Source of the DNA: Sceloporus undulatus
Taxonomy: Eukaryota > Chordata > Lepidosauria > Squamata > Phrynosomatidae
Reading direction: 5' to 3'
Assembly: GCF_019175285.1 (NCBI RefSeq)
Contig: NC_056527.1
Span: 109,013,129 to 109,077,128 of the forward strand
Length of the DNA: 64,000 nucleotides
The notes below the pieces were generated by a model. That model was not told where the DNA came from, made no database searches, and saw only the letters and a program-made list of their open reading frames with translations. A program made the translations under genes and the position numbers. Of this stretch, positions 1 through 11,809 are shown in pieces. Positions within the stretch are counted from its first letter, which is position 1. Each line of letters opens with the position of its first letter.

Positions 1-37
1 TATTAGCATTTCATTATGCTATAAAGCATAAATGCAA

Positions 38-118
38 CTGCAACCCTCCAGATGTTTTTTTGCGTACAACTCATATCAGCCATAGCCAGCCCAAGGATTA
101 TGAGAGTTACTGTTCATT
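38..118. repeat. Dispersed 'ccctccagatg' repeat fragment
   Basis: ccctccagatg followed by an actcatatcagcc segment, a dispersed repeat also seen near 49190-49250, 58650-58740 and 60130-60230. Old and diverged. Confidence 0.4.
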
Positions 119-311
119 AACATCTAAAGGGCAGTGTATGCACACTACTGGTGTAAGGGGAAAAGATAATATTCAGAGAACTGAGATTCTCTTTAAGTGA
201 GATTCAGAACTCACAGTACCCGAAGAGTTGACTCTGGTAATGATTTTGCAAAAGGAACATTGTGGCTGGGTTAACTGATTTGATTGACTCCATTCTCATC
301 TTCTCACGTAG

Positions 312-416
312 TCTAATCACCAGATCATTGTAAACTGTGATGGCATGAAGATTGGTCAAGACCACAAGAGCCTCTCTTGCAACATCAGCCACCCAGTCTT
401 TAGGGATACCACAAAG
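312..416 (+). CDS. ITGAL: ITGAL-like exon, SLSCNISHP segment
   Basis: Acceptor ctcacgtag before 312, donor gtgagt at 417. 35 codons, phase 0. Encodes SNHQIIVNCDGMK followed by SLSCNISHPVF, matching leukocyte integrin alpha ectodomains. It joins in frame to the 1030 exon. Confidence 0.75.
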
Positions 417-3217
417 GTGAGTATGGGATGAAAACACCCAAGTGGCAGTAGGGGTTGAAAAGAGCTTTAAATTCAACATATCCTATGCAAGACTTAATTT
501 GAGTTATGCCATCTCCCAGACTTGCTGCATATGCCCTAGGCTGGTGTGAAGAGGGTTGCTAGGGAAAAAGAGTATATGAATTTGACCAAGGGACAGGGGA
601 AATTGTTGGGGGCAGGAAGCATTGGCTGGACTGTGCACTTGGTTAGTGAACAGTCCAGGACACTATTAGGATCAAACCTGATGGAGAGCTAAGGTCTGAT
701 GCATGGAACTGGCTTCCCTAGAATGGGTATAACAAGAAAGAAAGAGTGTTTCAGGGTCCCATTATTCATAAGTTTATACTTTTTGTATACTGGAATTGAT
801 GTGGCTTTTCTGTAAAATGTGCATTAAAGGCACTCATGAGCATACAATGGAAAAAACAAAACATGGCTTTTGTTTCTTCTTTCACTCCTGTATTTCAAAA
901 TGATAATCCTCAATTGTTTGATGTTATGAGGTTGATCAGTAATACACAATAAGCAAGACATACTGGCAGGTATACACATAGTAGACACTAGGTGTATAGT
1001 CTCATTTTTGCTCTCTCCTTCCAATTCAGGCTTTGATTCAACTCAGGTTTGGCATCCTAGACAAACGTTCCTGGGGAGACGACTTGGAAATGGAGGTAAA
1101 TGTCAGCAGGTAAGATATTCTCTCTGCTGCCATAAACTCTTGTTTATTTTTGCAATAAGACCCTTGTGTCCAGTGCAGTGGGAAACATACAGTGGCTTTT
1201 GTTCCTAATCATAGGCTTTTCCACAGTTTTGAAGTAACCAATTTTCTGGGATTAGTTTATTTTTCCAGTAAAGAAGATATACCGGTAATTATATTACACT
1301 GTGATTATAATGAGGATCAGTTCCTTTTGAAATGTAACTCCTTCCTTGAGAGGACTCCACAGATGAGGAAGGGGAGGAAGAGCTAATATAACTGGGCTCC
1401 AGTTGGAGCAAGAGAAGTCCAGTGGTCCTGGCATGGCACTGGCAGAAGCAGAGCCCAGGCCATCCATTCAGCTCCTGCAGATTATTAGAAAGATACAGAG
1501 GCACTTCATCCAGTGGAGCATCATAGATAAAGTCACACATGGCTTTAAACCTCAATTATAGTAATATAATAGTGCCTTTGGAAGTACTTATCACATGACG
1601 TTGCCTCCAGCCCATAGCTGCTGTGTATGCCAAGTGTGGTTAGGGTGTCCTTTTTCATAGACAGGGGTAACTCCCAATCAAGTGGCAGTCCTAGGACTAC
1701 TCAAGTGTAAAACCTGTTACTAGGGGAGTTGCAAGACTGGCACACGTGGCGCCAGTTCCAGTTCCAGTCCCAAGCAGCCTGTGACTTATAGCAGTTCATT
1801 TAAAAAAAATACATTAAAAGTAATTAAAATTAACTATTTTCAGCTATTTTTGAGAAATGATTGTCTCTGTCTTATAGCAATAATGAGCTGAATGAGACTC
1901 TTCATGACAACACAGCCAGACTTCGAATCCCTATCAAATACCCCATCAACATGATAGTTGAGAGGTATGTCTCTGGAGCCCTTTCTCTTGTCTTCTGCTC
2001 ACCATGGATGAGGGCATAGTTCAAGTGTCTGAATTGGTTCCATCTGTATTCTCTGATTCCATGAAGTACAAGCCTACAGTTTGGTCCTGAGAATCAGAAT
2101 TTCAGCATCCTAAAATCCTAGTTTGTTTGTTCTTGCTTTCTCTTCTCTCTCTCATATATATAATTTTTTAAAACCAGGTTAAGCCTCCTGGGCTGGAGCT
2201 GAGACGTGGGATGAAGGTGGGGATCATCGCACATTAAGTTGCTGCCGAACTGCCAGCTGCCATCAGCCCGAGTCCAAGCCAGGTCCCAGCCACCCTCCTC
2301 CAGCATTTTTTAGAAGTTGGAAAGCTTTCCATCTTCTCAAAAGTGCTGGTGGAGTGTGGCTGGGACCTGAGTTGATGGCAGCTGGCAGCGATTTAGTATG
2401 TGATAATCCCTGCCTTCATCCCGTGTCCCAGCTCCAGCCCAGGAAGCTTGAACCGGTTTTAAAAAGTGAGTGATAAGCTCCGTAATGATTTGGGCATTGC
2501 ACTACAACTCTGGAGATCAAGTCACACACTCTCAACCCCAGAAAACCCTGTGATTGGTTCACTTGCAGGTTGCCATAAGCTGGAAATGATTTAAAGGCAC
2601 ACCACAATACACGCACACACACACACATCCTTTCTTACCCTCTCTGCAGGCCTTGTATTCCTTGCCCAAAGTATTCCTTGCCTAAGAAAACCCTATGAAA
2701 TTCATGGGTCATCATGAATCAACAGGTGACATGAAGTCACACACACAGACTATGGACAGAGGAGGGACATTTAGCCCTTTGGGGTTCCATACTGCCTTCT
2801 GAATAAAAAATATTTCTACTGCTACCCTCAGGCTTATTTTCCACTGTGAGGGAAAGAATACATTATTTTTCCCCTTTTTGGTGTGGAAGGAAATTTTGAT
2901 TAAGAAACAGTATGGAGAGAATAATAGAATCCTAGAATTGGAAGAGACCCCATTCCCCAGCCATGCAGGAACTCACAGTCAAAGCACCCCCAAGAGATGG
3001 CCATCCAGCCTGTTTAAAAGCCTCCAAAAAAGGAGACTCCACCACACTCTGAGGCAGCATATTCCATTCTCAAACAGCTCTTATTATCAGGAGGTTCTTC
3101 CTAATGTTGAAGTGGAATCTCTTTTCTTGTAGTTTGAATCAGCTGCAAAGGTTAAACACCCCTTCTCCCTACTGTTTGTTCCAAAAACATTGGTAGCATA
3201 TTGACAACTACATTCCA

Positions 3218-3254
<37 letters not shown>

Positions 3255-6200
3255 TTCATTTATATCCTGCCCTTTTCCGAAAGGTTGGAAAAATCATCAA
3301 GAGTGTGATGATTTAAATTCAGCAAACATGACTCGCAGAATGAAGAGTGTGTTGCATCTCTTACCCTCAGGTTTGCTTTCTCTCCAATGCAGGTTAGAAG
3401 CATCTACTCAGTACATTGAGTTCAGTTCTGTACGTCAAGAAAACAAGACCGTGACACATTCTTATGTAGTAAGTGAGCTTCACGAGTCCATAAGCCACAC
3501 AAATCAAGAAATCTAGGCTTTCTTTCCTGTAATTTAGAATCCAAATGTATTAGGCGTGAAGGGAACTTATACAGCAACTTTGATGTTGATCCGATTAGTG
3601 CCTGGATGAGAGCTCTGTGTATGCGGTCTTGAATTCCATCATGAGGATATAAATACAGGGTTTAAGCCTAATAACTTAAATAAATTACTAATCTCTGCCC
3701 TAGCTTTCTGTTCTGCAAATCTTTCCTTTTAAATCTTACTTCTGAATCTGACCATCTTAAAAATGCAGGTCAACAAAATGGAATGCAGTGGATTTATTTC
3801 TTTTACAGGCATATCTCAGTTAACAAAGCCTCTGAGAAAGAAGCTCCTTTTTATAATGCCTTTTTATGCTTGACCAACCCCACTCTTTCTCTTCATCCTC
3901 TTGTCAAGCTGACAGAAGCACAATTTTTTGATGTTAGACTGTGGCAGATGTTTGCAGTAAATGGGATTTAAAATAGATTTAATTTTTTTTAAAAACCGCA
4001 AATGCGGGAAGTTTTCACACCACATTCCTGCAAAGGTGAAATATTGTGAAGTTAAAGTGAAAGCAAAAGGGAGAAAAACAGCAGCTTTTTACTTTCAGGA
4101 AGTTAACTTCGCATAATTTCACTTTAACAGTGACGTCGTCTGATAAACTTCCCACATTTGTGGGTTTGTTCTAATTTAAATCTAGTTAAAATCCAATTTT
4201 TCAGCGGGATTTCGCTAGTTGATAAAGTCCTGAGGAGGTTTGAAGTGGAAAAGAATGGGATTCTGTTCTACCTGATCCTACTGTAGTTAGGTGTGCCTGC
4301 CTACAATAGGCAAGGTAAACAGCAGCTGCCTCTAGAATCCCTTACTGAGCAAGTGTGAACATCAAAACAGAGGGGCAAGAAATGGGAGAGCTGGTTTCAC
4401 CAGCTACCTCCAGTGTGTTTTCAAAAACCACAGACCTATACATTCAGCTACCAAACTGGAAGTCCTAAGTGGAATTTAGTGAAGGAAAATCACTGGTTCA
4501 GATTGGGACAATGATGGCAGCATAAGTTTAAAGTTTTCCTGCCCCACACCTTGGAGTTTATCACACGGGAGGAATTTCTCTTAATTTTGAATAAAAAGAA
4601 AGTGGGGCCAGAACTCATTCACGTGAATTCGCTAGTTCAGCGAATTTAAATGAATTTGAATTGTGTTCGAACTGACTTCCCATTGCCTGAAAATAGCTTG
4701 CCATTGCCCGAAATTGCGTGTGGTAGTCTATCACACAATAACGTGAAATCCCATGATTGCGTTCGGACTGACTTCTCATTGCCCAAAATTGCATGTGGTA
4801 GTCTATAACGCAATAACGTTAAACCCCATGATTGCATTTGGATTGCCATTGGATTATACTTTCAATTTCCCATGTCTGATAAACTCCACTGTTTCCAGTC
4901 TACCTTCACCTCCAGTGTACCAGCTTTCTTTAATTAATCTGACAAAACACCAAAGCATAACATCTTGTCTGGTTGTAGACTCAGTATCTGATGATCAGAG
5001 AAGATTGTACTGAGCTAGAGGGGATGATGAAAAGTCTAGCTTGGATATATCAGTACTTTTTACTGGGCTACTGCTGTCTGCTTCAAGTTCTTTTCTATTA
5101 ACTCTCTATCCCTTGGAGTTTCAATTTGTTAAGCTTTCCTTCCTGAATCTTTTTCTTTCTCCCCTTTGCTCCCACCGCAGGTAAAAAACTGGCCAATGGG
5201 TGCTTTCCCATCTCCTGAAGTATCGGTGTTTGTGAAGGTGCCAACTACAAATCCTGAAGGGCTGATATGGGAGCTGGAAGGTGTCCAGACCGTGAGTACT
5301 AGCAACAGGGGGTAAAAGGTGGAAGCCCAGCACCCTCTAGTGCTAAATTAGGGGATGCAAGGATCGGTTGAAATTGCAATATAACTCCTCATCAGCAGAG
5401 TTCCAAGGAAGAGAAATATATGTTGCTTCTTAAATGAGGACTCATAACTCTGTCAATCAGTGTTTTTTCATTCTAAGATGAAGGTAGAATTTCTGTTGGT
5501 TGACCACACTTCAGAGGATCTGTCATTTGTAGGGTGTGCCTCTCATGATGTTCCAAAATGGGTGCTACATAGTGGATTGCGCAGTCCCCTTCCTTTTTCC
5601 AATCCCTCCTGATTTAAACACACCCCTTCTCCCAGCATTTCAAGCATTTGCTGCTCTGTACCATTTTACTGTCCTGGTATGTATCTGAAATTATTTTTGT
5701 TTTAAAAAAGAGTGCCTGAAGTGCAGGGCTCCTTGCTTCTGAGTAAACTTACTTACAAAGAGGCTATAAATCTTTTCAGGATAGTTCTACAACCTGGTTA
5801 GGAAACGTCTCTGTCTGCTGTTTTATTTTGTTTTGTTTTTAAAATGCTGGTAACTTTCATTGCCCAGCTAAGAAATCTGGCTGTTTGGTTAGTGACAGCT
5901 AAGCAATCTGTCTGCTTAGTCGGTGGCAGTTAAGAAATCTGGCTGCCAAAAAATCTGGCAGCTTCCCTACCCCTTATTATTATTATTAACCTTTATTTAT
6001 AAAGCGCTGTACCCCTGACATCTGAAGAGTTGCCTTTGTTTCACAGTAACCAAATATTGTTTATTATTATTATTATTAAGCTTTATTTATATAGCGCTGT
6101 AAATTTACACCGCGCTGTACATACAATAAATTAAAATAGATAAAATGAACCTACCTATGGTGTACATTCTACAAAAATAATGAAATATAATACATGTTAG

Positions 6201-9200
6201 TACATGTTAACATTCAGTAAAATAAGGCAGACAACAAATTAAAATAATTTTCAGAGGGAGAAAGAAAGAATTGAATGAAAACAAACTGTATTTCAGTTTT
6301 ATCTCCTTTCTCCTTAAAAAAAACCATCAATGCTTTTCTTCTCCAGTTTCTCTTCCCAAGTGCTCCTACTCTACAATAGGCAAATATTCATCATAATAAA
6401 ATGCTTACTAAATTTAAAACCATAATTAAATGGTTTTTAATTCTATAAATTATTCAAATGCATTTTTAAAAGAATTTTTATGGTTTTTTCCCCCTGATGT
6501 ATTTTAATCTGTAATTGTTTTGCCATTTGTTGCCTTGAGTCCATGGTAACATGGATTTCTTTCTTCTTCCTAGGATCCCTCTGTGTTTTGTCAGCCCATT
6601 CAATTAGAAAAAAATACAAGCAAACCTTCTGAATGGATTGAAATGGTAAATTATCTCAGTATGATTTTTTTTAAAGTCTTATATATTTTTGGAAATTTAA
6701 TAAAATTAAAATTACTCTTGTTCCCTCCATGTATCAGCTCCCACACCAAGGGGACTTGCAATAAGCACAAGGGAGACAAGAGGGAGAGGAGAAAGAAATG
6801 GAAAGAGGAGTAAATAGGGGAAGGATATTATCTATTTCATTAAAGATACTTAGTCAAAGCTACAGGAAGGCAGATCTCTGGGTGATTGTGGGCACAGTGG
6901 CAAGTGTTTCTTATTCATAAATTTTAATTATAACAGCAAATTTGGATTTCCTCCATAAACTAGACCTCTGAAATGGCAAAAGTTTAAGGAAGGCAAGTGG
7001 ATTTGTGTATGTGAAAAAGTGAGAAAGAGTATGAGAGATAGAGACAGTGAGCAAGTTTAAGGATTACTAGCCTGTTTTGGTACTAAAACAAAGTCCAAGG
7101 ATTGTTTTTTGTGGGTTTTTCGGGCTATGTGGCCATGTTCTAGAAGAGTTTCTTCCTGACGTTTCGCCAGCACCTGTGGCTGGTGAAACGTCAGGAAGAA
7201 ACGCTTCTAGAACATAACTACATAACCTGAAAAACCCACAAAAAACTATGGATGTTGGCCATGAAAGCCTTCGACTTCACAAAGTCCAAGAAGTGGGTTG
7301 TTATAGTCCATTGTGGAGGAGCCAGCAAGATATCTTAAATATGAATGGGCCCTTTCATAAACTCCTCTTGTTTTCTTCCTAGCAATGTGCAGTTGGTGAA
7401 TATCGCCTCTACAGGTGTGATCTTGGACAGATAAATTCCTCCATAATTAATATGACTGGGGTCATGTACACCAAAGGCAACATGAAGGTAAAAACTCCAG
7501 AATAGTTTTGAACAAATAACTTGCAACAGATCCTTTTTGTACCCATCCAGGTGTAGAACTGGCATGGGTAGAGAATGGGAAACGTTTCCTATTTTATGGT
7601 CCCAGTATTTACAGTGCTTTGAAAAAGTATCTAGCCCCTCTCCCACCTTATGACTTTGGGGGCTGTTACAAGCTGGAATTGTTATCTCTGATGTAAACAA
7701 GATACTGAACGCTGTGGAGTTGCAAAACATATTTATTGTGGCACAGAAGTTAAATTCACTCAACTGGGATTAATCCGATTTAATGAGTGAAGGAGGACAT
7801 TACGTTTTCCCAAATCACCCAAATCAGTATTTCCCCTTAATTAGTATTTATTTTCCCCTTAATCAGTATTATTTCCACTTATTGGAGGCAGGAATTATTC
7901 TTAGGTTTTCAGACAGGGATCTTGTTACCTGAGATGATGGGAACTGAATCTGAGATCACTAACATGTAAAATATATTCTCTGTTACTGAGCTCCAGCCTG
8001 TCTCCACTTTTTGATGTTTGTAGCTAAATCCAGTATATGTCTAACCTACAGCAGACTCACTGGAATGAATGGGCTTTAAGTTAGTTATGGCTAACAAGTC
8101 CCATTAATTTTAAAGGGTCTACTCTAGGTTGGACCAACATGAGATCTAACTCTTAGCTTACAATTATATTTAATATAAACAATAGGAATGACATGGCAGG
8201 TGTTCTCTATTTTCACCAGATGTGTTGATCATGATGTGAAGATTTTAATCTGTAAGATGTAACTACACGTTTCAAGATCTTTGAGGAGAGCTCCTTAATA
8301 CACAGACCCCATTAGCACAACTTCTTTAAATGAAAGTTAGGATTTCTTGCATGTGAATTATGTTACTCAGTATGATTGGAATCTCACTACCCCATTCTCT
8401 ATCTTGTTAGCATTTCCCTCGGTTCAAGTTGTGCACAGCATTGTGGTTAACGTTTAATACCAGTCGATATATGAACTTCTACAGTCAAGAATTTGCCCAG
8501 TTTCAGGTAGGAAATGCTTGTTTTTGGAATTATCTATGTTCCTTCTTTATTATACTTCTATTGTTTGAAACTTACATTCATTTAATCCCTTCCACCAAAA
8601 TTTTATTATTGTTGATTAAACTGTTTATTTTATGGCAACCATTCTTAAAGTACTGTTTTCAAGCTCCATTGCAGTGGTCCAGAATAAGTTACAGAGCAGT
8701 AGGAAAAACCTGTATTTGGTCTTACATTTGATCCCCCCCCCCAGACTCAAAATAGATGCTATTTAGACTTGGCCTGAATGATTGAGCACAAAAAGGAAGC
8801 CTTGCCTAAGGGTTTTCATAATTCAGCACTGAATTTATATTTATATTCCAAATTAATCAATGCAAATTTTAAAAAAATATTTCAGTCACACAAGGAAAAG
8901 TCTTTTTATCTTTGTTTGGCCAATATAATTTTAAGAATGAAAGGTTGTTGGAAATGTTTTAAACAGTATCTAATCTATGAGCTGTATATTCTGAGCAGCA
9001 TGGCATTCTTTCTTCTAGAATGGAGTAGCAATTGGATGTTGGATTGCATCTACCAGCATTCTCTATACTTGGCTATGTTGGCTGGGACTGATGGGCGATT
9101 CAGTTTAACAGTAACTAGAGTTAGCTACCATCCTGTTTCAGAGCAATGAATTGTGTTTTTCAAAATGAATCTGTTCCTTGACTCTGTTTTTATTTGGGTA

Positions 9201-11625
9201 CAAAATACACTGCTACTTTGAATTTTGGGTATACAGAAATCAAGAGCCAGTGTTATGGTGTGGTTTGAGTGATGGACTAGAACTCTGGGAGACCAAGGTT
9301 CAAGGTTCCCACTCATCATGGCAACCCACTGGGTAATCTCTATGCATTAGATGAAGACAATGGCAAACCTATCCTGAATAAATCTTCTCCAAAACAACTC
9401 TATGATGGGATCACTGTAAATCAGGGTTGACTTTAAGCAATATAATAGCAACATGCAGCAGTTACTGGCTGGCTTCCCTGAAAGAGTGCCAAACCTTCTT
9501 TTGCCATTTGCTCTATCAAGACATTTTGCTTGGGTTGTTTTTTATTATTACTATCTGATATTTGCACTTCTACTTTAGAAGAAACAAACCTATTTAATAT
9601 ATTCTGGGCATCATATTTATTTGAAGAAAGGCTGATAAATAAAAGAAGGCTTCAACATAGAATAATATGCTATTAGGCTGGGATGCCAGCTTTGAATGAT
9701 AATGCAAATATCCTCCACTTGCTGAACTGGGTCCTTGAGAATCAGGCTGTTCATCTCAGATGACATTCAATGTGTTTGGTTATGATCCGTTTTCCTCCTC
9801 TCTCTTTTTCTTTCCCTCTCCTTCCCTTCTTCATATATCCCTACAGGAAACAGAAGTGGAGGTGATTTTTAAGATGAATTATCTTCCTGTTATAATAGGC
9901 AGTGGGATAGGAGGCTTGGTCTTGCTCATTCTCATCATTGTAGGACTTTACAAGGTAAGTCTGGAGGTACTTTTGTTACTATGTGGAGCTGAGACCTCAA
10001 TTATCTTCTGATCAATTGAATAAAAAGTGTTTAAAAAGTAGTTTAAATCTGCAATTGCTGATATTCAAATGTACACCAGTTTGTAGGAAGCTGCCTTATA
10101 CTGAGTCAGTCTAATTCAACACTGCCTATACAGACAGGAAGCCACTTTTCAGGGTTTCAGATAGGAATCCTTCCCACACTTCTTTGAAAATACCAGAAAT
10201 TGAATCCAAAATTTCATTCCAGCAAAGAAGATGTTGCATGATTGAGCTGTAATCTGTCCCTGAATTTGGCTTTAGTAGTAGTTAATGCAAGTTGCCTCCA
10301 ACATGAAAAAAGTATTTCAAAGACTAGAATGTGCACTAGGATAAATTCTTAAATAAAAATTGTCTCCTCTAAAATTTGCTAAATTTATTTCATCATTGTT
10401 TGAAAACCACTTTATTAGGTAACCTTAGGCATGCCTTCTGACAGATACTTATATCTTATGTGCATATTTTGCCATATTTAGATTTTTATTCTCAGACATT
10501 ACAGGGAAAGCAAAAGAAAAATCCATAAATGTTTTCATGTTGATGTAAGTAATTCTGTCCTTTTTATTAAATGAATGGAATGAAAGAACACTCACCTGAT
10601 GGCAGAGGATCTACATTTCTGCATCTGGAGTTTTGTTTTAAAAATGGGCATGATATATTTTCATATAACGGACAGGGCTTTTTTTGTTTGCTGCAGAAAG
10701 TAGGCTTATTTGTTGCAAAATCCATGCCTCCATTAATTGTATGGAATGTCCTACTTATGATGAGAAAAATGAGGCAACCTGAAGCCTCTCACTTGTATCC
10801 CCAGAGGCGGAGAGTATTGGTCCATTTCATTTTGAAGCGACTGTGTAACTGTTGAGTACCGGTAATTATATTTAAAAATAATCTGCATAATCCCATAATT
10901 AAGATCTTCAAAGTTCTATAGGGGTGAAGAGCAGAGAGTAGCTTTCTCACTGGAAGCAGTAGGATGGAAGAATGCACCCCTTGGATTGGATTGTGCCTGT
11001 TAACTATCACAATTCACAGAATGCAAACTGTTTTACAGTAACCTTGTGTGATAGGTTAAGATGTCAGCCTGCAACTGATGGACCCACAAACTGGCTCATG
11101 ACTTAGCCTAAACATAGTTTAGCCTAAATTGAGTCATGTTAATGGCACCACCCTCAATTGTTTATTTGCCGAAGGAAAAAGTGAGGGAATAGAAAGATTG
11201 ACAAATACAGTAATAGGCTTGAATTCTATGGGCACTTCCAATGTAGTGTGCAAGTCCCAAAGCTGAAGATGACTGGTTTATGTTGTGGAAGGCAAATACA
11301 TTGCCCAAAGACATTTAAATCATTTTAAATATGAATTTGCAGCTGAATTTCCTGTATTCAAACTGACCATCTTTCTTCTGCTGCTAATAGTTTCCCCATC
11401 TTTTTTCTATTTTCTTTTTTTGGTCTCCAGTGTGGATTCTTCAAACGTAATTATAAGGCAAAAATGGACATCCAAGAAGAAAATGAGAATGTGCTACAAC
11501 CAAAAGGCAGTTTAGGTGAAGATACAGAGAAAGAAGCCAAATCAGAAAGTGATGTGGAGGATGATAAAGAAAAAGAAGCTGATTCCTTGGCAGACCCATT
11601 GAATGGAGAAGCTGAGGCGAAATGA
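312..11625 (+). CDS. ITGAL: Integrin alpha L-like (CD11a), C-terminal ten exons
   Basis: Ten exons with consensus GT-AG sites and compatible phases: 312-416, 1030-1109, 1878-1964, 3393-3468, 5181-5291, 6574-6645, 7383-7487, 8411-8506, 9847-9954 and 11431-11625, about 344 residues. The 5' part lies off the left edge. They encode the membrane-proximal ectodomain, one transmembrane helix and a cytoplasmic tail. Seen: SLSCNISHPVF, typical of leukocyte integrin alpha chains; YPINM, like human ITGAL YPINI; the SGIGGL start of the membrane helix; and CGFFKRNYK, the alpha-chain GFFKR clasp that holds beta subunits inactive. Family knowledge: ITGAL pairs with ITGB2 to form LFA-1, which binds ICAMs on leukocytes. 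The roughly 64-residue acidic tail fits ITGAL better than the short tails of ITGAM or ITGAX. The zinc-finger/PRR14 neighbourhood also supports ITGAL. A lineage-specific beta2-type alpha chain remains possible. Confidence 0.8.
417..1029. other. Integrin intron, nothing recognised
   Basis: AT-rich intron between the first two integrin exons; no repeat or extra exon recognised. Confidence 0.5.
1030..1109 (+). CDS. ITGAL: ITGAL-like exon
   Basis: Acceptor ccaattcag, donor gtaaga. Encodes ALIQLRFGILDKRSWGDDL and MEVNVS; the WGD and NVS pattern is typical of this part of the alpha chain. Ends in phase 2. Confidence 0.78.
1110..1877. other. Integrin intron, nothing recognised
   Basis: Unique-looking intron sequence; a short antisense frame at 1289-1555 lacks family resemblance. 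Confidence 0.45.
1878..1964 (+). CDS. ITGAL: ITGAL-like exon, YPINM segment
   Basis: Acceptor cttatag, donor gtatgt. Encodes NNELNETLHDNTA then IPIKYPINMIVE, close to the human ITGAL segment with NNED and IPILYPINI. Confidence 0.8.
2484..2606 (+). repeat. SINE (Sauria type), truncated
   Basis: Fragments of the tRNA-like head (gcactacaactctggagatc) and the BovB-like tail (ttgccataagctggaaatg), ending in a CA-rich stretch. Confidence 0.6.
2671..2750 (+). repeat. SINE 3' tail fragment
   Basis: aaccctatgaaatt then gggtcatcatgaatcaac; the same variant recurs at 45455-45555. Confidence 0.55.
2922..3165 (-). repeat. CR1 LINE 3' end
   Basis: Contains agaattggaagagacccc, catgcaggaactcacag and ggccatccagcctg, typical of the reptile CR1 3' UTR read in reverse. 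Confidence 0.75.
3219..3290 (-). repeat. L2-like LINE tail with (ATT)n
   Basis: (ATT)n followed by catttatatcctgccctttt, the reverse of the gcaggatataaatg L2-type terminus. Confidence 0.55.
3393..3468 (+). CDS. ITGAL: ITGAL-like exon
   Basis: Acceptor ccaatgcag, donor gtaagt. Encodes LEASTQYIEFSS then HSYV; the pattern resembles the STLYVSF / HMYQV segment of ITGAL. Confidence 0.72.
3964..4195. mobile_element. MITE with about 50-bp terminal inverted repeats
   Basis: The left arm (ggatttaaaatagattt then gcaaatgcgggaagtttt) pairs with the right arm (aacttcccacatttgtggg then aaatctagttaaaatcc). No coding sequence. Confidence 0.65.
4555..4888. mobile_element. MITE with GAGTTTATCA termini
   Basis: Starts ggagtttatcacacggga, ends ccatgtctgataaactcc, its inverse. 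Internally holds two tandem segments (cattgcc..aaattgc.tgtggtagtctat). Related to the element at 54096-54882. Confidence 0.7.
5181..5291 (+). CDS. ITGAL: ITGAL-like exon
   Basis: Acceptor cccaccgcag, donor gtgagt. 37 codons in phase 0, VKNWPMGAFPSPEVSVFV onward. Confidence 0.72.
5292..5984. other. Integrin intron, nothing recognised
   Basis: No exon or repeat recognised except small internal repeats of an 'agaaatctggctg' unit at 5870-5965. Confidence 0.45.
5976..6240 (-). repeat. LINE-like tails with (ATT)n and 'agcgctgta'
   Basis: Two adjacent copies of (ATT)n then ctttatttata..agcgctgta. The same signature is at 62190-62262. Probably 3' tails of a non-LTR element; family uncertain. Confidence 0.45.
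6574..6645 (+). CDS. ITGAL: ITGAL-like exon
   Basis: Acceptor cttcctag, donor gtaaat. 24 codons beginning DPSVFCQPIQLEK; holds one cysteine of the stalk disulfides. Confidence 0.68.
7105..7247. repeat. Inverted repeat, tentatively Penelope-like termini
   Basis: gtgggtttttcgggctatg through gacgtttcgccag is followed by its near-inverse back to aaaaacccac. Arms are about 60 bp with a short loop. One forward copy lies at 46283-46385. Confidence 0.6.
7383..7487 (+). CDS. ITGAL: ITGAL-like exon
   Basis: Acceptor cttcctag, donor gtaaaa. 35 codons with CAVGEYRLYRCDLGQINSS; the cysteine pair and following beta-strand fit the calf-2 region. Confidence 0.72.
7488..8410. other. Integrin intron, nothing recognised
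   Basis: AT-rich intron with short internal repeats (cttaattagtattta, about 7835-7880); no exon recognised. Confidence 0.45.
8411..8506 (+). CDS. ITGAL: ITGAL-like exon
   Basis: Acceptor cttgttag, donor gtagga. 32 codons: FKLCTALWLTFNTSRYMNFY, close to human ITGAL [20 protein letters not shown]. Confidence 0.78.
9015..9075. repeat. Dispersed repeat fragment
   Basis: tggatgttggattgcatc and ggctgggactgatggg are remnants of the same dispersed family as at 38-118. Confidence 0.35.
9243..9445 (+). repeat. SINE (Sauria type), diverged full length
   Basis: agagccagtgttatggtgtg, A/B-box-like head, then cccactgggtaatctc and tail; many point changes. Confidence 0.65.
9847..9954 (+). CDS. ITGAL: ITGAL-like exon, transmembrane helix
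   Basis: Acceptor ccctacag, donor gtaagt. After ETEVEVIFKMNY it encodes a hydrophobic helix starting with SGIGGLVLLILIIV and ending LYK, the usual position of the splice just before GFFKR. Confidence 0.85.
9955..11430. other. Last integrin intron, nothing recognised
   Basis: AT-rich unique sequence before the tail exon; a 10571-10855 open frame has no family resemblance. Confidence 0.45.
11431..11625 (+). CDS. ITGAL: ITGAL-like last exon, GFFKR and cytoplasmic tail
   Basis: Acceptor ggtctccag. Starts CGFFKRNYKAKM, then an acidic tail ending in NGEAEAK and TGA. The tail is rich in E, D and K and is long for a leukocyte integrin alpha chain. Confidence 0.85.
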   Translation, partial: CGFFKRNYKAKMDIQEENENVLQPKGSLGEDTEKEAKSESDVEDDKEKEADSLADPLNGEAEAK

Positions 11626-11788
11626 CCAAATCAGCTTCTCGGACTATAATCATGATATTTGGCCTAAATGTTTTTGCAGGAGAGAGATTTCACTTTTACC
11701 ATTTGCACATATACTGTGGTAAAATAAGACTGTGACTGCATTTATTTTTGGTGTTTCCATTGGTGGTCTTGCAGTAGCAGTGGTCACC

Positions 11789-11794
11789 AATAAA
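11789..11794 (+). terminator. ITGAL-like poly(A) signal
   Basis: AATAAA about 165 bases after the stop codon; the likely 3' end of the transcript lies a little beyond it. Confidence 0.6.
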
Positions 11795-11809
11795 TGATAC
11801 AGCAATGCA

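Noticed and set aside
204-479. Antisense open frame of 91 codons that looks protein-like
   Set aside because: It is the reverse shadow of the integrin exon 312-416, which has good splice sites and a family motif on the plus strand.
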